Positions 17,165 to 26,756 are shown, numbered from the stretch's first letter. The stretch is 64,000 bases of DNA from CAZWLY01 sp964634465 (GCA_964634465.1 CAZWLY010000018.1:1-64000), one strand, 5' to 3'. The notes: a model not told the origin generated them from the sequence alone. Numbers and translations are program-made.

Positions 17165-19249
17165 ATGGAGCGCGAGCCGAACCGACTGATCGACGAGAAG
17201 AGCCCCTATCTCATCCAACACGCCTACAATCCGGTCGATTGGCGACCCTGGGACGAAGAGGCCTTTTTGGAGGCCGAGGCCGAGGAAAAATTGATCTTCC
17301 TCTCCATCGGCTACTCCACCTGCCACTGGTGCCACGTCATGGAGCGCGAGTCGTTTCAGGACGAGGAGGTGGCGGCGCTTTTGAACAAGAATTTCGTGGC
17401 CATCAAGGTCGATCGGGAGGAGCGCCCCGACATCGACGCCGCCTTCATGCAGGTCTGTCAGATGATGACCGGCTCGGGCGGCTGGCCGCTGACCATCATC
17501 CTCACCCCGGACAGGCGTCCCTTTTTCGCGGCGACGTATCTGCCCAAGCATTCCCGCTTCGGCCGGGTGGGGCTGATGGACCTTTTGCCCAGGCTGGAAC
17601 TGGTCTGGAAGAACCGGCGCGACGAGGTCTTCGCCTCGGCCAATCAGGTGATCAACTCGCTCAAAAAGCAGGTCGGCGCCTCGCCGGGCAAGCGACTCGA
17701 TGAAAAGACCCTGGCGGCGGCCTTCGAGCAGCTCAGCCGCCGGTTCGATCCGGCCTACGGCGGTTTCGGCAACGCGCCCAAGTTCCCCACCCCCCACAAC
17801 CTCATGTTCCTGCTGAGGTATTACCGCCGCACCGGCGAGCCCAAGGCGCTGAAGATGGTCGAGGAGACCTTGACCGCCATGTCTCTCGGCGGCATCCACG
17901 ATCAGCTCGGTTTCGGCTTCCATCGTTACTCCACCGATCGCGCCTGGCTGTTGCCCCACTTCGAGAAGATGCTCTACGACCAGGCGCTGCTGGCGATGGC
18001 CTATCTGGAGGCCTATCAGGTCAGCGGCCGGGACGATTTCGCCGAGACGGCCCGCCGCATCTTCACCTACGTCCTCAGAGACATGAGAGCGCCGGAGGGC
18101 GGCTTCTTCTCGGCCGAGGACGCCGACAGCGAGGGCGAGGAGGGGCGTTACTACCTCTGGCGACTCAGCGAGGTTAAGGCGGTCCTGGAGCCGGAGCTGG
18201 CCGAGCTGGCGATCAAGCTGTTCAACCTGACCAGCGAGGGCAACTTCTACGACGAGACCACCCAGGAGAAGACAGGGGCCAACATCCTCTATCTGGCCCG
18301 TCCGCTGGAGAGGTTGGCCGGGGAGTTGGACCTCCACCCCGACGCCTTGGCGGTGCGGCTGGAGTCGATCAGGGACAAGCTCCTGAGCGCCAGGAACGAA
18401 CGGGTCCGACCCCGGCGGGACGACAAGGTGCTCGCCGACTGGAACGGCCTGATGATCGCCGCCCTGGCCAAGGGGGCCCGGGCGCTCGGCGAGCCGGTCT
18501 ATGCCGAAGCGGCCGCCCAGGCGGCGGAGTTCATTTTGGCCGAGTTGACCACCACCCACGGCCGGCTGTTGCACCGCTACCGGGATCGCGACGCGGCCAT
18601 CGACGCCTTTGCCGGCGACTACGCCTTTTTCGTCTGGGGGCTGTTGGAGCTCCACCAGGCCACTCAACAGCCGGCCCTGTTGCGGCGGGCGGTCAAGCTG
18701 ACCGAGGACCTCATCGAGCGCTTTTGGGCCGACGACGGCGGCCTCTACCAGACCGCCGAGGAGGCCGAGGCGCTCCCCGTCCGGTTGAAAGAGATCTACG
18801 ACGGGGCCACGCCCTCGGCCAACTCGGTGGCGGCGATGAACCTCATCCGGTTGGCCCGGTTGACCGGCCGGGTCGAGTGGGAGGTCAAGGCCGAGCGCCT
18901 GATCCGGGCCTTCGCCGGCACGGTCAAGCAAAACCCGTCGGCCTACACCCACCTTCTCATGGCGGTCGAGCTGGGTCTGAACCCCGGCCGGGAGGTGGTC
19001 GTGGTCGGCGACGCCGAGGCCGAGGACGTCCAGGCCATGCTGGCCGCCCTGGCCGGCCGGTTCGACCCGGAGACGGCGGTTGTGTTGAAACCCGACGGAC
19101 CAGCCGGTGAGGAGGTGGCCCTGGTGGCCGAATACACCGCCGAGATGACGGCTCGGGAGGGTAGGGCCACGGCCTACGTCTGCACCGGACAGGCCTGCGC
19201 CGAGCCGACCACCGACGTGAACAGGCTGTTGGAGTTGCTGGAAGACTAG
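17165..19249 (+). CDS. DUF255 thioredoxin-fold protein (YyaL/SPATA20 family)
   Basis: In this 694-residue protein the N-terminal thioredoxin-like domain has the conserved C53-H-W-C56 motif inside GYSTCHWCHVMERESF, and it is followed by a long alpha/alpha-barrel region that resembles N-acylglucosamine 2-epimerases (NAPKFPTPHNLMFLLRYY, YDQALLAMAYLEAY, GGFFSAEDADSEGEEG). The family is conserved from bacteria to mammals, but its reaction is not settled. There is no signal peptide, so it is cytoplasmic. The ATG at 17165 follows AGGAGAGG. It is a single gene after groEL with 240 bp between. Confidence 0.88.
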   Translation: MEREPNRLIDEKSPYLIQHAYNPVDWRPWDEEAFLEAEAEEKLIFLSIGYSTCHWCHVMERESFQDEEVAALLNKNFVAIKVDREERPDIDAAFMQVCQMMTGSGGWPLTIILTPDRRPFFAATYLPKHSRFGRVGLMDLLPRLELVWKNRRDEVFASANQVINSLKKQVGASPGKRLDEKTLAAAFEQLSRRFDPAYGGFGNAPKFPTPHNLMFLLRYYRRTGEPKALKMVEETLTAMSLGGIHDQLGFGFHRYSTDRAWLLPHFEKMLYDQALLAMAYLEAYQVSGRDDFAETARRIFTYVLRDMRAPEGGFFSAEDADSEGEEGRYYLWRLSEVKAVLEPELAELAIKLFNLTSEGNFYDETTQEKTGANILYLARPLERLAGELDLHPDALAVRLESIRDKLLSARNERVRPRRDDKVLADWNGLMIAALAKGARALGEPVYAEAAAQAAEFILAELTTTHGRLLHRYRDRDAAIDAFAGDYAFFVWGLLELHQATQQPALLRRAVKLTEDLIERFWADDGGLYQTAEEAEALPVRLKEIYDGATPSANSVAAMNLIRLARLTGRVEWEVKAERLIRAFAGTVKQNPSAYTHLLMAVELGLNPGREVVVVGDAEAEDVQAMLAALAGRFDPETAVVLKPDGPAGEEVALVAEYTAEMTAREGRATAYVCTGQACAEPTTDVNRLLELLED

Positions 19250-19346
19250 GCGGGTAGAGGCCGTTGTCGATCTATCGGCGTTGCTTCGACTCTTGGTAAA
19301 CCGGCCGCCGGTGTGATCGACGGCCGCGCCAGCGCCGACCGGTCCG

Positions 19347-20000
19347 TCACGTCTGGTCCAACGGCTCGCCGGGGAAGCGGGGTCCGGGTTGGATGTTGAC
19401 CCCCTTGATGACCACGTTGTCCGGGAAGAAATCGAGGACGTTCAGGCAGCCGTAGTCTTGGGAGAGGTTGAGCACCCTTTGAATCTCGATGCCCAGCGCC
19501 TTGGCCAGAATCAGCCGGTTGACCGCGCCGTGGGCCACCACCGCCGCCGCCCGGCCGGAGTTGGCCTCAACGATGCGCTCGATCGCCGGCCAGGCTCGAT
19601 CCTGGACGTCGGCCATGGTCTCCCCGCCGTCGATGCGGTAGGCGGCCAGGTCGGCGAACCAGGCGGCCATCTCCTGAGGGTAGGTTTTTCTGACCTCCTG
19701 GAAGCTCATTCCCTCCAGGCGGCCGAAGTGCATCTCCCGAAGATCGTCCTCCACGATGGCTTCGAGGTCGAACTTGTCGCCTAGAATCCGGGCCGAAGCC
19801 AGGCAGCGGGCCAGGGGGCTGGAGTAGAGGCGGACCGGGCTCGATTCGGCCAGGTAGTCGGCCACCCGTTCGATTTGGGCCGGCCCCTCGACCGGGTCCA
19901 AGGGGGCGTCGGTGGCGCCGTTGAACCGGTTGCGGGACTCGGGCGCGACCACGCCGTGGCGGATAAGGAAGATTCGGGTCGGCGGGATTGTCTCGGCCAT
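19347..20000 (-). CDS. histidine phosphatase family protein
   Basis: This 217-residue phosphatase of the phosphoglycerate-mutase fold carries the catalytic R14-H15-G16 motif (IFLIRHG), a second arginine region (SSPLARCLASARIL), the acidic catalytic region (EMHFGRLEGMSF) and the second histidine in AAVVAHGAVNRLIL. Proteins of this size include alpha-ribazole phosphatase (CobC) and unspecific phosphatases; nothing nearby points to cobalamin synthesis, so the substrate is left open. It starts 15 nt downstream of the NAD(P)-binding protein's stop on the same strand. Confidence 0.85.
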   Translation of the reverse strand: MAETIPPTRIFLIRHGVVAPESRNRFNGATDAPLDPVEGPAQIERVADYLAESSPVRLYSSPLARCLASARILGDKFDLEAIVEDDLREMHFGRLEGMSFQEVRKTYPQEMAAWFADLAAYRIDGGETMADVQDRAWPAIERIVEANSGRAAAVVAHGAVNRLILAKALGIEIQRVLNLSQDYGCLNVLDFFPDNVVIKGVNIQPGPRFPGEPLDQT

Positions 20001-20015
20001 GAAGCGCTCTCTCCG

Positions 20016-20906
20016 TCACTTGAGGTAATCGGCCAGTCCCGCCTCCAGGGGGATCGGCGTCAAGTCGAGCAGCCGGTAGAACTCGTCGGCCTCGGCGGCG
20101 TTGCCCTCCAACAGCATGTCGAGCTGGGGGGCGGTCAGGGGAAAGGCGGCCCAGCCGCCAAAGGCGACGGCCGCCAACCGAATCGGCCAGACCGGCAGAT
20201 GGATAAGTTTCGGCCTCTTGCCGATCACCCGGCCAATGGCTCGGAGCAACTCGTTATAGGTGTAGGCCTTGGGCCCGGTGACGTCAAGGCTTTGGCCGAT
20301 CGTCTCGGGGATGGTGAGCGCCTTGGCCAGGCCCTGAGCCACGGTCGTCACCGAAACCGGTTGGAGGCGGTACTCGCCCGAGCCGATGACCGGGACCAGC
20401 GGCCAGGTGCGAACCTGGCGGGCGAAGATGTTGATCGAGAGGTCCCGGGGGCCGAAGATGAGCGACGGTCTGAAGATCGTCCACTTCAGCCCCGAGGCCC
20501 GAACCTCGGCCTCGGCCGCGGCCTTGGTCCGGTGGTAGGGCGAGGCCGAATCGGGCCGGGCGCCCAAGGCGCTTAAGTGCAGGTAGCGCTTCACCCCGGC
20601 CTCTTTGAGAGCGGCGATGACGTTGATCGTGGCTTCGAGATGGAGCTTCTCGAAGGTGATTCCCCGTCTGGGGAACTCGCGGATGACGCCCACCAGGTGG
20701 ATCGCCGCCGCGACGCCGGCCGCCGCCTCGGCCAGCCCGGCCGGGTCGGTCACGTCGCCGGAGGCGATCTCCAGCTCGATTCCCGGCGGCAGCTTTTTCT
20801 CCGAGCCTGGCCTGACCAGGGCCCGGACGTCATGGCCGGCCTGAACGACGGCCTCGATGACCTCGGTGCCGACGAAACCGGTGCCGCCGGTAATCAAAAC
20901 CTTCAA
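20016..20906 (-). CDS. NAD(P)-binding epimerase-like protein (NDUFA9/NmrA type)
   Basis: This 296-residue short-chain-dehydrogenase-fold protein has the dinucleotide motif GGTGFVG near the N-terminus, a YxxxK-like pair in SPYHRTKAAAEAEV, and the tail arrangement of the bacterial complex I NDUFA9-like family. A redox-sensing or quinone-related role is possible but unproved. The start is TTG at 20906, 7 nt after GGGAGG. It lies between the NtrC-type regulator and the phosphatase on the same strand and may share their transcript. Confidence 0.8.
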   Translation of the reverse strand: MKVLITGGTGFVGTEVIEAVVQAGHDVRALVRPGSEKKLPPGIELEIASGDVTDPAGLAEAAAGVAAAIHLVGVIREFPRRGITFEKLHLEATINVIAALKEAGVKRYLHLSALGARPDSASPYHRTKAAAEAEVRASGLKWTIFRPSLIFGPRDLSINIFARQVRTWPLVPVIGSGEYRLQPVSVTTVAQGLAKALTIPETIGQSLDVTGPKAYTYNELLRAIGRVIGKRPKLIHLPVWPIRLAAVAFGGWAAFPLTAPQLDMLLEGNAAEADEFYRLLDLTPIPLEAGLADYLK

Positions 20907-20924
20907 GTCTCGGCCTCCCCCGGC

Positions 20925-22271
20925 TCAGCCCAGCCCGTAGCGCTTTATCTTTTGGTAGAGCGTCTTGAGCCCGATCCCCAGTCGCTGGGCGGCGGCGGTC
21001 TTGTTGCCCTCGCAGCGCTCCAAGGCCAGGCGGATCATCAGCCGCTCCATCTCCTTGAGTGAAGTGACCGGTTCGATCTCCTGGGCCTCCTTGAGAACCG
21101 GGAAGAGGTCCTTGAGCCCGATCTCCTCCCCCTGGGCGGCGATGATGCCCCGCTCGATGAGGTTCTTGAGCTCGCGGATGTTGCCCGGCCAGTCATACTG
21201 GCAAAGAAAGATCATCGCCTCGTTGCCCACCGTCTTGACCGGCAGGTTCAGCCGCCGGGCCTGGAGGACCAGGAAGTGGGCGACGAGAAGAGGGATGTCC
21301 TCCTTGCGTTCCCTCAGCGGCGGCAGGTGGAGGGGGAAGACGTTCAAACGGTAGAACAGATCGCGGCGGAAATCGCCCTGATCGACCAACTCCTTGAGGT
21401 CCTTGTTGGTGGCGCAGATCACCCGGACCTGAACCTTGCGTTCGGTCTTTCCGCCGACGGGGGTGAAGCTCTGGGTGTCCAGGACCCGAAGCAGTTCGGC
21501 CTGGGCCTTCTGGCTCAGCTCACTGACCTCGTCCAAAAAGAGCGTTCCGCCGTCGGCCCGCTCGAAGAGGCCCTGGCGATCGGTCACCGCGCCGGTGAAG
21601 GCGCCCTTGGTGTGGCCGAACAGCTCGCTCTCCAGGAGCGTCGGCGGCAAGGCGGCCGAGTTGACGGCCACGAAGGGCGCCTGGCGGTCTCCGGCCAGCC
21701 GGTGGATGGTCTGGGCGACCAGTTCCTTGCCGGTTCCGGTCTCGCCATAGATCAACACCGAGGCCGGGGTGGCGGCCACCTTGCGGATGTCGTCCATGAC
21801 CTGGAGCATGGCCGGGCTGTGGCCGATGATCGTCTCGCCGTCGCTGGGATCGCTGATCTCCCGGCGAACCTCGTCCACCAGGCGCTTCTTGTGGACCGCC
21901 TGGGCGACCACCCGCCAGAAGCCGTCCTCCTGGTTTTGAATCGGTTTTTCGAAGTAGTGGTAGGCGCCTTCCTTGACCGCCATGACCGCCTTCTCCACCG
22001 AGCCGTAGGCGGTCATCAGAATCACCGGCAGGCCGGGGTAGCTGGACGAAATCTCGCGGAAGAGCTGATAGCCGTCCATGTCGCCCGGCATCATCACGTC
22101 GCTGATGACGACGTCCACCCCGCTGGAAGCCAGGATATCCAGCGCTTCGGCGGGGCCGACGGCGGTCAGAATCTCATACTCCACGTCCCGGCCGCTGGCC
22201 TTGGTCGCCCTGACGAAGATGTCCAGAAAATCCTTGTCGTCGTCAACGACGAGTATCCGATACCGCGACAT
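20925..22271 (-). CDS. sigma-54-dependent response regulator (NtrC family)
   Basis: The protein, 448 residues, has a receiver domain (1-125; phosphoacceptor D58, K109) and a sigma-54 activator AAA+ domain with Walker A GETGTGKE (176-183) and the sigma-54-contacting GAFTGA loop (223-228). The C-terminus is a Fis-type helix-turn-helix (GNKTAAAQRLGIGLKTLYQKIKRYGL). Its ATG overlaps the stop of the adjacent histidine kinase (TGATG), so it is the partner of that kinase and probably of the two further kinases upstream in the same operon. It would switch on sigma-54 promoters; none is visible nearby. Confidence 0.95.
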   Translation of the reverse strand: MSRYRILVVDDDKDFLDIFVRATKASGRDVEYEILTAVGPAEALDILASSGVDVVISDVMMPGDMDGYQLFREISSSYPGLPVILMTAYGSVEKAVMAVKEGAYHYFEKPIQNQEDGFWRVVAQAVHKKRLVDEVRREISDPSDGETIIGHSPAMLQVMDDIRKVAATPASVLIYGETGTGKELVAQTIHRLAGDRQAPFVAVNSAALPPTLLESELFGHTKGAFTGAVTDRQGLFERADGGTLFLDEVSELSQKAQAELLRVLDTQSFTPVGGKTERKVQVRVICATNKDLKELVDQGDFRRDLFYRLNVFPLHLPPLRERKEDIPLLVAHFLVLQARRLNLPVKTVGNEAMIFLCQYDWPGNIRELKNLIERGIIAAQGEEIGLKDLFPVLKEAQEIEPVTSLKEMERLMIRLALERCEGNKTAAAQRLGIGLKTLYQKIKRYGLG

Positions 22272-23680
22272 CAGGACTCCTGTGCTTTGAGAGCGGGATT
22301 GGCCGGCAAATGGATGCTGACCACGGTGCCCAGGCCGGGGGTCGAATCGAGATTGACCAGCCCCCCGTGGGCCTCGACGATGTTACGGACCAGCAGCAAC
22401 CCCAGACCCGTATCCCGTCGGCCGCCGATCAGGGCCGGCTCCATGACCCGTTTCTGGGTCTCCAGGTCCATTCCTTTGCCGTCGTCCCGGAAGTCTATTC
22501 TAACCCAACCCGACTCCGATTCGGAAACCGCGATTTTTATTCGGCCCCGCCGGTCCACCGCCGCGACCGCATTGGCCAGCAGATTGTCGAACACCTGGCC
22601 GATGAGGTTCCAATCGACCACGATCCGCCGCCGGCTGTCGCCCGAGAGCTGGACCATGATCTCCCGGTCTTCGAGAACCGGCCGGAAGTCATCGATGACC
22701 CGCTCCAACTCGACGCCGACCAGCCCGGACTCGAAGTTGAGCTGGGGGACGGCGTCCATGGACGACAAGGTCCGGATGAAGTCGGCCAGCTTCTCCGCGC
22801 CTCGTTCGAGGGCGGCCAAGGTCTCGGTCGAATTCGAATTCAGGTTTTCGTTTTTGATCAGGGACAGGGAAAAGACCAGTTTGTTCAGAAAGGCGCCGAC
22901 ATGCTGGGCGACCTTGGCCGCGCTGGCGCCCAGGACGGCCCGGTTGCGGGCTTCGACAAGGGCGGCGGTACGGTGAAAGAGGGTTTTTTCCATGGCCTTG
23001 AACTGGACGGCCAGGCTCAAGGTGAGCCAGAGGGCCAGCCAGAACGAAGCCAGCCACGCCGTCGGCGCGCCCAAGAGGAAGCCGAAACCCAGATAACCCG
23101 CCGCATCGTGGACAAGACCGGCCCACCATCCCATCAGGCCGATCGCGGCCGGAGCGAGGTGGGAACCGGACAATCGCCGCCGGCCGATCAACCACCCGAC
23201 CACGCCGTTTAGAGCCGTCGCCCCGATCGAGGCGTAGACGACGACGGCCGCCAATAGAACTCCCGGTCGAGGGGAGACGACGCCTTGGGGGCCGGGAGGC
23301 GTAACCGTCCCCGCCGCCGGTTGATCGAACGCCAGTAGGAGCGCCGAGAATATCGCCGACACCCCGATCACGATCCACATCGAGCGGCCGGGTCGAAACT
23401 CGGTCAGGCCGGCCAGGGTCAACAGGCAGGCCGGCGGCAGCCAGGCCAATCCGAGCAGTAGAATCCGACTCCCCCAGGCGGCGGCCGGAGGGGAGTTAAG
23501 CCCCAAGGCGGTCAGCCCCAGCAGGTGGACGGCCATGGCGGCGTAGAGAGCGGCCAGCCCGGTCAACAGCCTGAAGTCCCTGAACAGGGCGAAGACCATC
23601 AGACAGACCGCGGCCACCATGGTGCTGGCCGTAACGCCCAACAGCGGGGCTACGCTGGGGCCTGGGATGAAGTCAGGCAA
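22271..23680 (-). CDS. membrane histidine kinase 1 of a tandem trio
   Basis: The protein, 469 residues, has about seven hydrophobic segments in the first 225 residues, a short coiled coil, a phosphoacceptor region and a HATPase domain (about 330-465; DDGKGMD, TGLGLLLVRNIVEAHGG). The H-box is unusual: H260 in AAKVAQHVGAFLNKLVF, where the acidic residue that normally follows the histidine is V. A conserved His-Asp pair lies in a predicted membrane helix (H191-D192). The start is TTG at 23680, 7 nt after AGGAGAAG. The stop overlaps the start of the NtrC-type regulator. Confidence 0.85.
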   Translation of the reverse strand: MPDFIPGPSVAPLLGVTASTMVAAVCLMVFALFRDFRLLTGLAALYAAMAVHLLGLTALGLNSPPAAAWGSRILLLGLAWLPPACLLTLAGLTEFRPGRSMWIVIGVSAIFSALLLAFDQPAAGTVTPPGPQGVVSPRPGVLLAAVVVYASIGATALNGVVGWLIGRRRLSGSHLAPAAIGLMGWWAGLVHDAAGYLGFGFLLGAPTAWLASFWLALWLTLSLAVQFKAMEKTLFHRTAALVEARNRAVLGASAAKVAQHVGAFLNKLVFSLSLIKNENLNSNSTETLAALERGAEKLADFIRTLSSMDAVPQLNFESGLVGVELERVIDDFRPVLEDREIMVQLSGDSRRRIVVDWNLIGQVFDNLLANAVAAVDRRGRIKIAVSESESGWVRIDFRDDGKGMDLETQKRVMEPALIGGRRDTGLGLLLVRNIVEAHGGLVNLDSTPGLGTVVSIHLPANPALKAQES

Positions 23681-23711
23681 CGATCGCTTCTCCTGAATCG
23701 AGCATTCGACC

Positions 23712-25142
23712 CTACTCCATTCCGGGCGACTTGCCGGGATCGACCGGCAGCATCATCACCACCTTCGTCCCTTCACCGGGCGTGGAGGTGAGGCGTACCC
23801 GGCCGCCATGGGCCTCGACGATGCTGGCTATCAGGGGCAGGCCCAGTCCGGTGGAGCCCTTGGGGCCGGCCAAGAACGGTTTGAAGGTCGCCTCTTGATC
23901 GTCGATCTCCATGCCGGGGCCGTCGTCGACGAACTCGACGGCCGCCAACTCGCCGTCCGGCCGGCCGACCCGAATGTGGATGTTTCCGCCGTCGGGCATG
24001 GCCTCGAGCGAGTTGGCGATGACGTTGCTGAAAGCCAGGTTCAACATCGACCAGTCGCCGCTGAGTAAAACGTCCCCGGCCGCCTCCAGAGAGACCTGGA
24101 CCCCCTGCTCGGTCAGCCGGTCCTTGTGGTCGTCGATCACCGTCTGAAGCGCCTCCCGGGCCGAGACCGGCTCGAAGTCGAGTCGGGGTTTGCGGGCGGC
24201 GGTCAGGAAACGGCGGGAGAACTCGGCCAGCTTGATCGCGCCTTGCTCCAGCCCGGCCAGAGTCTCCTCCGCCTCGGGACCGAGCCGATCGGCCCTGACC
24301 ACGGCCAGGGCGAAGACGACCTTGTTCAAGAAACCGCCCACCTCGTGGGCCACCCGGGCGGCGGTCGAGCCCAGGGCGGCCAGGTTGCGGGCGTGGATCA
24401 ACGCGCCCGTCCGCCGGGCCAGGGCCTCTTCCAAGGTGCGGAAGTGCATCGTCGCCGCCAAGGTCAGGCACAGCGTCAGCCAGAACGAGGCCAGCCAGAG
24501 CGCCGTCCAGGGCGGGTACATAGGCAGCCTCATCATCAGCGCCGCGTCGTGCAGCCCGCCCAGACTCCAGAAGATGAGACCGATCAAGAAGGGGCGGACA
24601 AAGGGCGGTCTCTCCGGCCCGGGCCACCACGAAGTCATGATCAACACCGCCGAGCCCAAGGCCACGGACAGGCTGTAGACCAGGATCAGCGGTCTGACCA
24701 GCCAGCTCTGGGGGCGCAGCACCCCGCCCAAGGGAAATTTCTCCAAAGGCAGGCCCAGCACGGCGACAGAGTCGCTGAAAACGAGAATGATGGTGAAGGC
24801 CAGGGAGACGCCCACCGCCGCCTGGGCGACGTTGCCGGAACTCTTTTCTCTGAGCGCGTTGGCGAAATAGATCCAGGTGACCGGCATCCAGACCAGGCCC
24901 AGGAGCATGATCCGGTACCAGAAGAGGATCGACTCCTCGGAGAGTTGGAAGGCGTAGAGGCTGAAGCCCAGGAAGTAGACCGAGATCGACAGGCAGAAGA
25001 ACAGCAGGTTTTTGACCAGCCGGTAGCGGGGAAAGACCAGCCAGACGATCAGACACAGCAGGAAGATGATCCCGTTGGCGGTCAGCCCGATGACCGGCCT
25101 GATGGCGTAACCTGGAATTTGGTCGGGCAACAGAGAAAACAC
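23712..25142 (-). CDS. membrane histidine kinase 2 of a tandem trio
   Basis: This 476-residue protein is a paralogue of both neighbours with the same plan: N-terminal multi-helix membrane region, H-box RVAHEVGGFLNKVVF (H266) and a HATPase domain with DDGPGME and TGLGLPLIASIVEAHGG. The His-Asp pair in the membrane region is H198-D199 (GGLHDAAL). Of the three, only this one keeps the acidic residue after the phosphoacceptor histidine. The start is set at GTG 25142, 4 nt after AGAGGTGAT; the longer open frame upstream is the antisense of the next kinase. It starts 4 nt after that kinase's stop. Confidence 0.85.
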   Translation of the reverse strand: MFSLLPDQIPGYAIRPVIGLTANGIIFLLCLIVWLVFPRYRLVKNLLFFCLSISVYFLGFSLYAFQLSEESILFWYRIMLLGLVWMPVTWIYFANALREKSSGNVAQAAVGVSLAFTIILVFSDSVAVLGLPLEKFPLGGVLRPQSWLVRPLILVYSLSVALGSAVLIMTSWWPGPERPPFVRPFLIGLIFWSLGGLHDAALMMRLPMYPPWTALWLASFWLTLCLTLAATMHFRTLEEALARRTGALIHARNLAALGSTAARVAHEVGGFLNKVVFALAVVRADRLGPEAEETLAGLEQGAIKLAEFSRRFLTAARKPRLDFEPVSAREALQTVIDDHKDRLTEQGVQVSLEAAGDVLLSGDWSMLNLAFSNVIANSLEAMPDGGNIHIRVGRPDGELAAVEFVDDGPGMEIDDQEATFKPFLAGPKGSTGLGLPLIASIVEAHGGRVRLTSTPGEGTKVVMMLPVDPGKSPGME

Positions 25143-25146
25143 CGGA

Positions 25147-26643
25147 TCACCTCTTTTGGGTCGCCACCGCCGCCGGCCGGTCGAATCGCCCGCCGCCTCT
25201 TTCCGGCGACGGGGTTTCGGCGTCTGCCGGCCGGCGGCGAGACCGTCCGCCGCTGGTAGGCAACATAACACCGACCACCGTCCCCGATCCAGGCCGGGAC
25301 GTCAAGGCGATCGTTCCGCCGTGAGCCTCGATGATCATCTTGGCCATCGAAAGCCCCAGGCCGCGGGCGTCGCCCTTGTCGGTGGCGAAAGGCACGAACG
25401 CGTCGGCTTGTTGCCTGGGGCTCATCCCTGGGCCGTTGTCGGCGATCTCGATTCTGGCCAGACCGTCCCGGCCGGCCGCCGAGACCTCTATCCGCCCTGC
25501 CTCGCCCACCGCTTCCACGGCGTTGGTCAGCAGGCCCAGGAAAGCCTGCTGCAGCAAGACCCAGTCGCCGACCACCTCCAGCCCGGCCTGCCCGGTGACG
25601 ACCACCTCCACCCCCTTGGCGGCGATGGTCGTCTCCAACTCGGCCAGGGCCCGCTCCAGAACATGATCGAGAACGACCGGCTCCGAGGCCAAGTGGGGCT
25701 TCTTGGCTGCGGTCAGAAAGCGCTTGGTGAACCGATTCAAGCTTACCGCGCTTCGCTCGATGGCCTCCAGGGTGTCGAGAGAGTCCCGGCTGAGCCTCTC
25801 CGCGCGCACGACGCTTAGAGCGAAAACCAGTTTGTTCAAGAAGCCGCCCACCTGGTGGGCGACCATGGCCGCGATGGCGCCCAGGGCGGCCAACTGGCGA
25901 GAGCGAACCAGGGCCTCGTTCTTGGCGTCCAGATCGCGGCGTAGCGCTTGGTAGCTGAGTATCTGGGCCATCGACAAAAAGAGCGACAGCCAGATCGACC
26001 CGATCGCCAGCAGGTTCGGACTCAGGTAGGGGAAAAGACCGGCGTTGTACAGGGTGTCGTGCAGGCCGGCCAGAATCCAGATGGCCAGCCCCACCGCGAC
26101 CGGCAGGGCGTGGACCGGCCGTCCGGCCTTGTTCAGCCAGGCCGAGAACATCTTGGCCGCATAGACCGAGGCGACGGCGATATTGACGGCGTAGATGATC
26201 GGCCTGACGAGCCAGGAGCGCGGCAGGGCGACGCCGGCTGCGGGCGAGGGGCGGAGCGGTCCGCTCACCACCGCCGGGTGGTCGACGGCCAGCAGAATCA
26301 CGGAGGTGACCACGGCCCAGACCAACACCGCCCGGCCGGTGCGGCTCAGCGGCCTGAACTCCAGGTCGGCCATGAACCAGATCCAGCTTACCGGCAGCCA
26401 GGTCAGCCCCAAAAGAGAGATCCGAGCCCACCAGACGACGGCCGACTCGGAGGTCTGGTAGCCGATGCCGACCAAGCCGGCAAAGTAAAAAGCGATGGAC
26501 AGATAGGTCAACCCCGGTCTGGGAACGGGGGCGACGTCACGGAAAAACAGCCGGACGCCCAGCGCCTGGAGGGCCAGAAAGGCGTGGATCGAAGCGCTGA
26601 CGAGAGGGCCGAGACTGAATTCGGGCACGGGCGTCAACGGCAC
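25147..26643 (-). CDS. membrane histidine kinase 3 of a tandem trio
   Basis: The first kinase of the row in transcription order, 498 residues long. Predicted membrane helices fill residues 1-225 and include the His-Asp pair H195-D196 (AGLHDTLY). The H-box is MVAHQVGGFLNKLVF (H263, followed by Q). The HATPase domain has LTNAVEAVGEAGRIEV, DNGPGMS and ARGLGLSMAKMIIEAHGG. A basic, proline-rich tail of about 40 residues follows the ATPase domain and is absent from the other two. The start GTG at 26643 sits very close to a GGGGTGA; a GTG five codons downstream is an alternative. Confidence 0.83.
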   Translation of the reverse strand: MPLTPVPEFSLGPLVSASIHAFLALQALGVRLFFRDVAPVPRPGLTYLSIAFYFAGLVGIGYQTSESAVVWWARISLLGLTWLPVSWIWFMADLEFRPLSRTGRAVLVWAVVTSVILLAVDHPAVVSGPLRPSPAAGVALPRSWLVRPIIYAVNIAVASVYAAKMFSAWLNKAGRPVHALPVAVGLAIWILAGLHDTLYNAGLFPYLSPNLLAIGSIWLSLFLSMAQILSYQALRRDLDAKNEALVRSRQLAALGAIAAMVAHQVGGFLNKLVFALSVVRAERLSRDSLDTLEAIERSAVSLNRFTKRFLTAAKKPHLASEPVVLDHVLERALAELETTIAAKGVEVVVTGQAGLEVVGDWVLLQQAFLGLLTNAVEAVGEAGRIEVSAAGRDGLARIEIADNGPGMSPRQQADAFVPFATDKGDARGLGLSMAKMIIEAHGGTIALTSRPGSGTVVGVMLPTSGGRSRRRPADAETPSPERGGGRFDRPAAVATQKR

Positions 26644-26658
26644 TCACCCCTCTCTCGC

Positions 26659-26730
26659 CTATCGGGGTTGAGGGTTCAGGGAGTCTGGTCGGTTCAGCGT
26701 CGCCAGGGAGGAGACCGAATGGCGATTCAT
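26659..26730 (-). CDS. possible 23-residue small ORF upstream of the kinase trio
   Basis: An ATG at 26730 stands 6 nt after a clear GGAGG and opens a 23-codon frame (MNRHSVSSLATLNRPDSLNP and three more) that ends in TAG, 15 nt before the GTG of kinase 3 and 26 nt after the alaS stop. The good ribosome-binding site is the only positive evidence. It could be a leader peptide or a chance frame; codon use is uninformative at this length. Confidence 0.3.
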   Translation of the reverse strand: MNRHSVSSLATLNRPDSLNPQPR

Positions 26731-26756
26731 GATCGCCTCCGGTCGCCCGGGATCGG

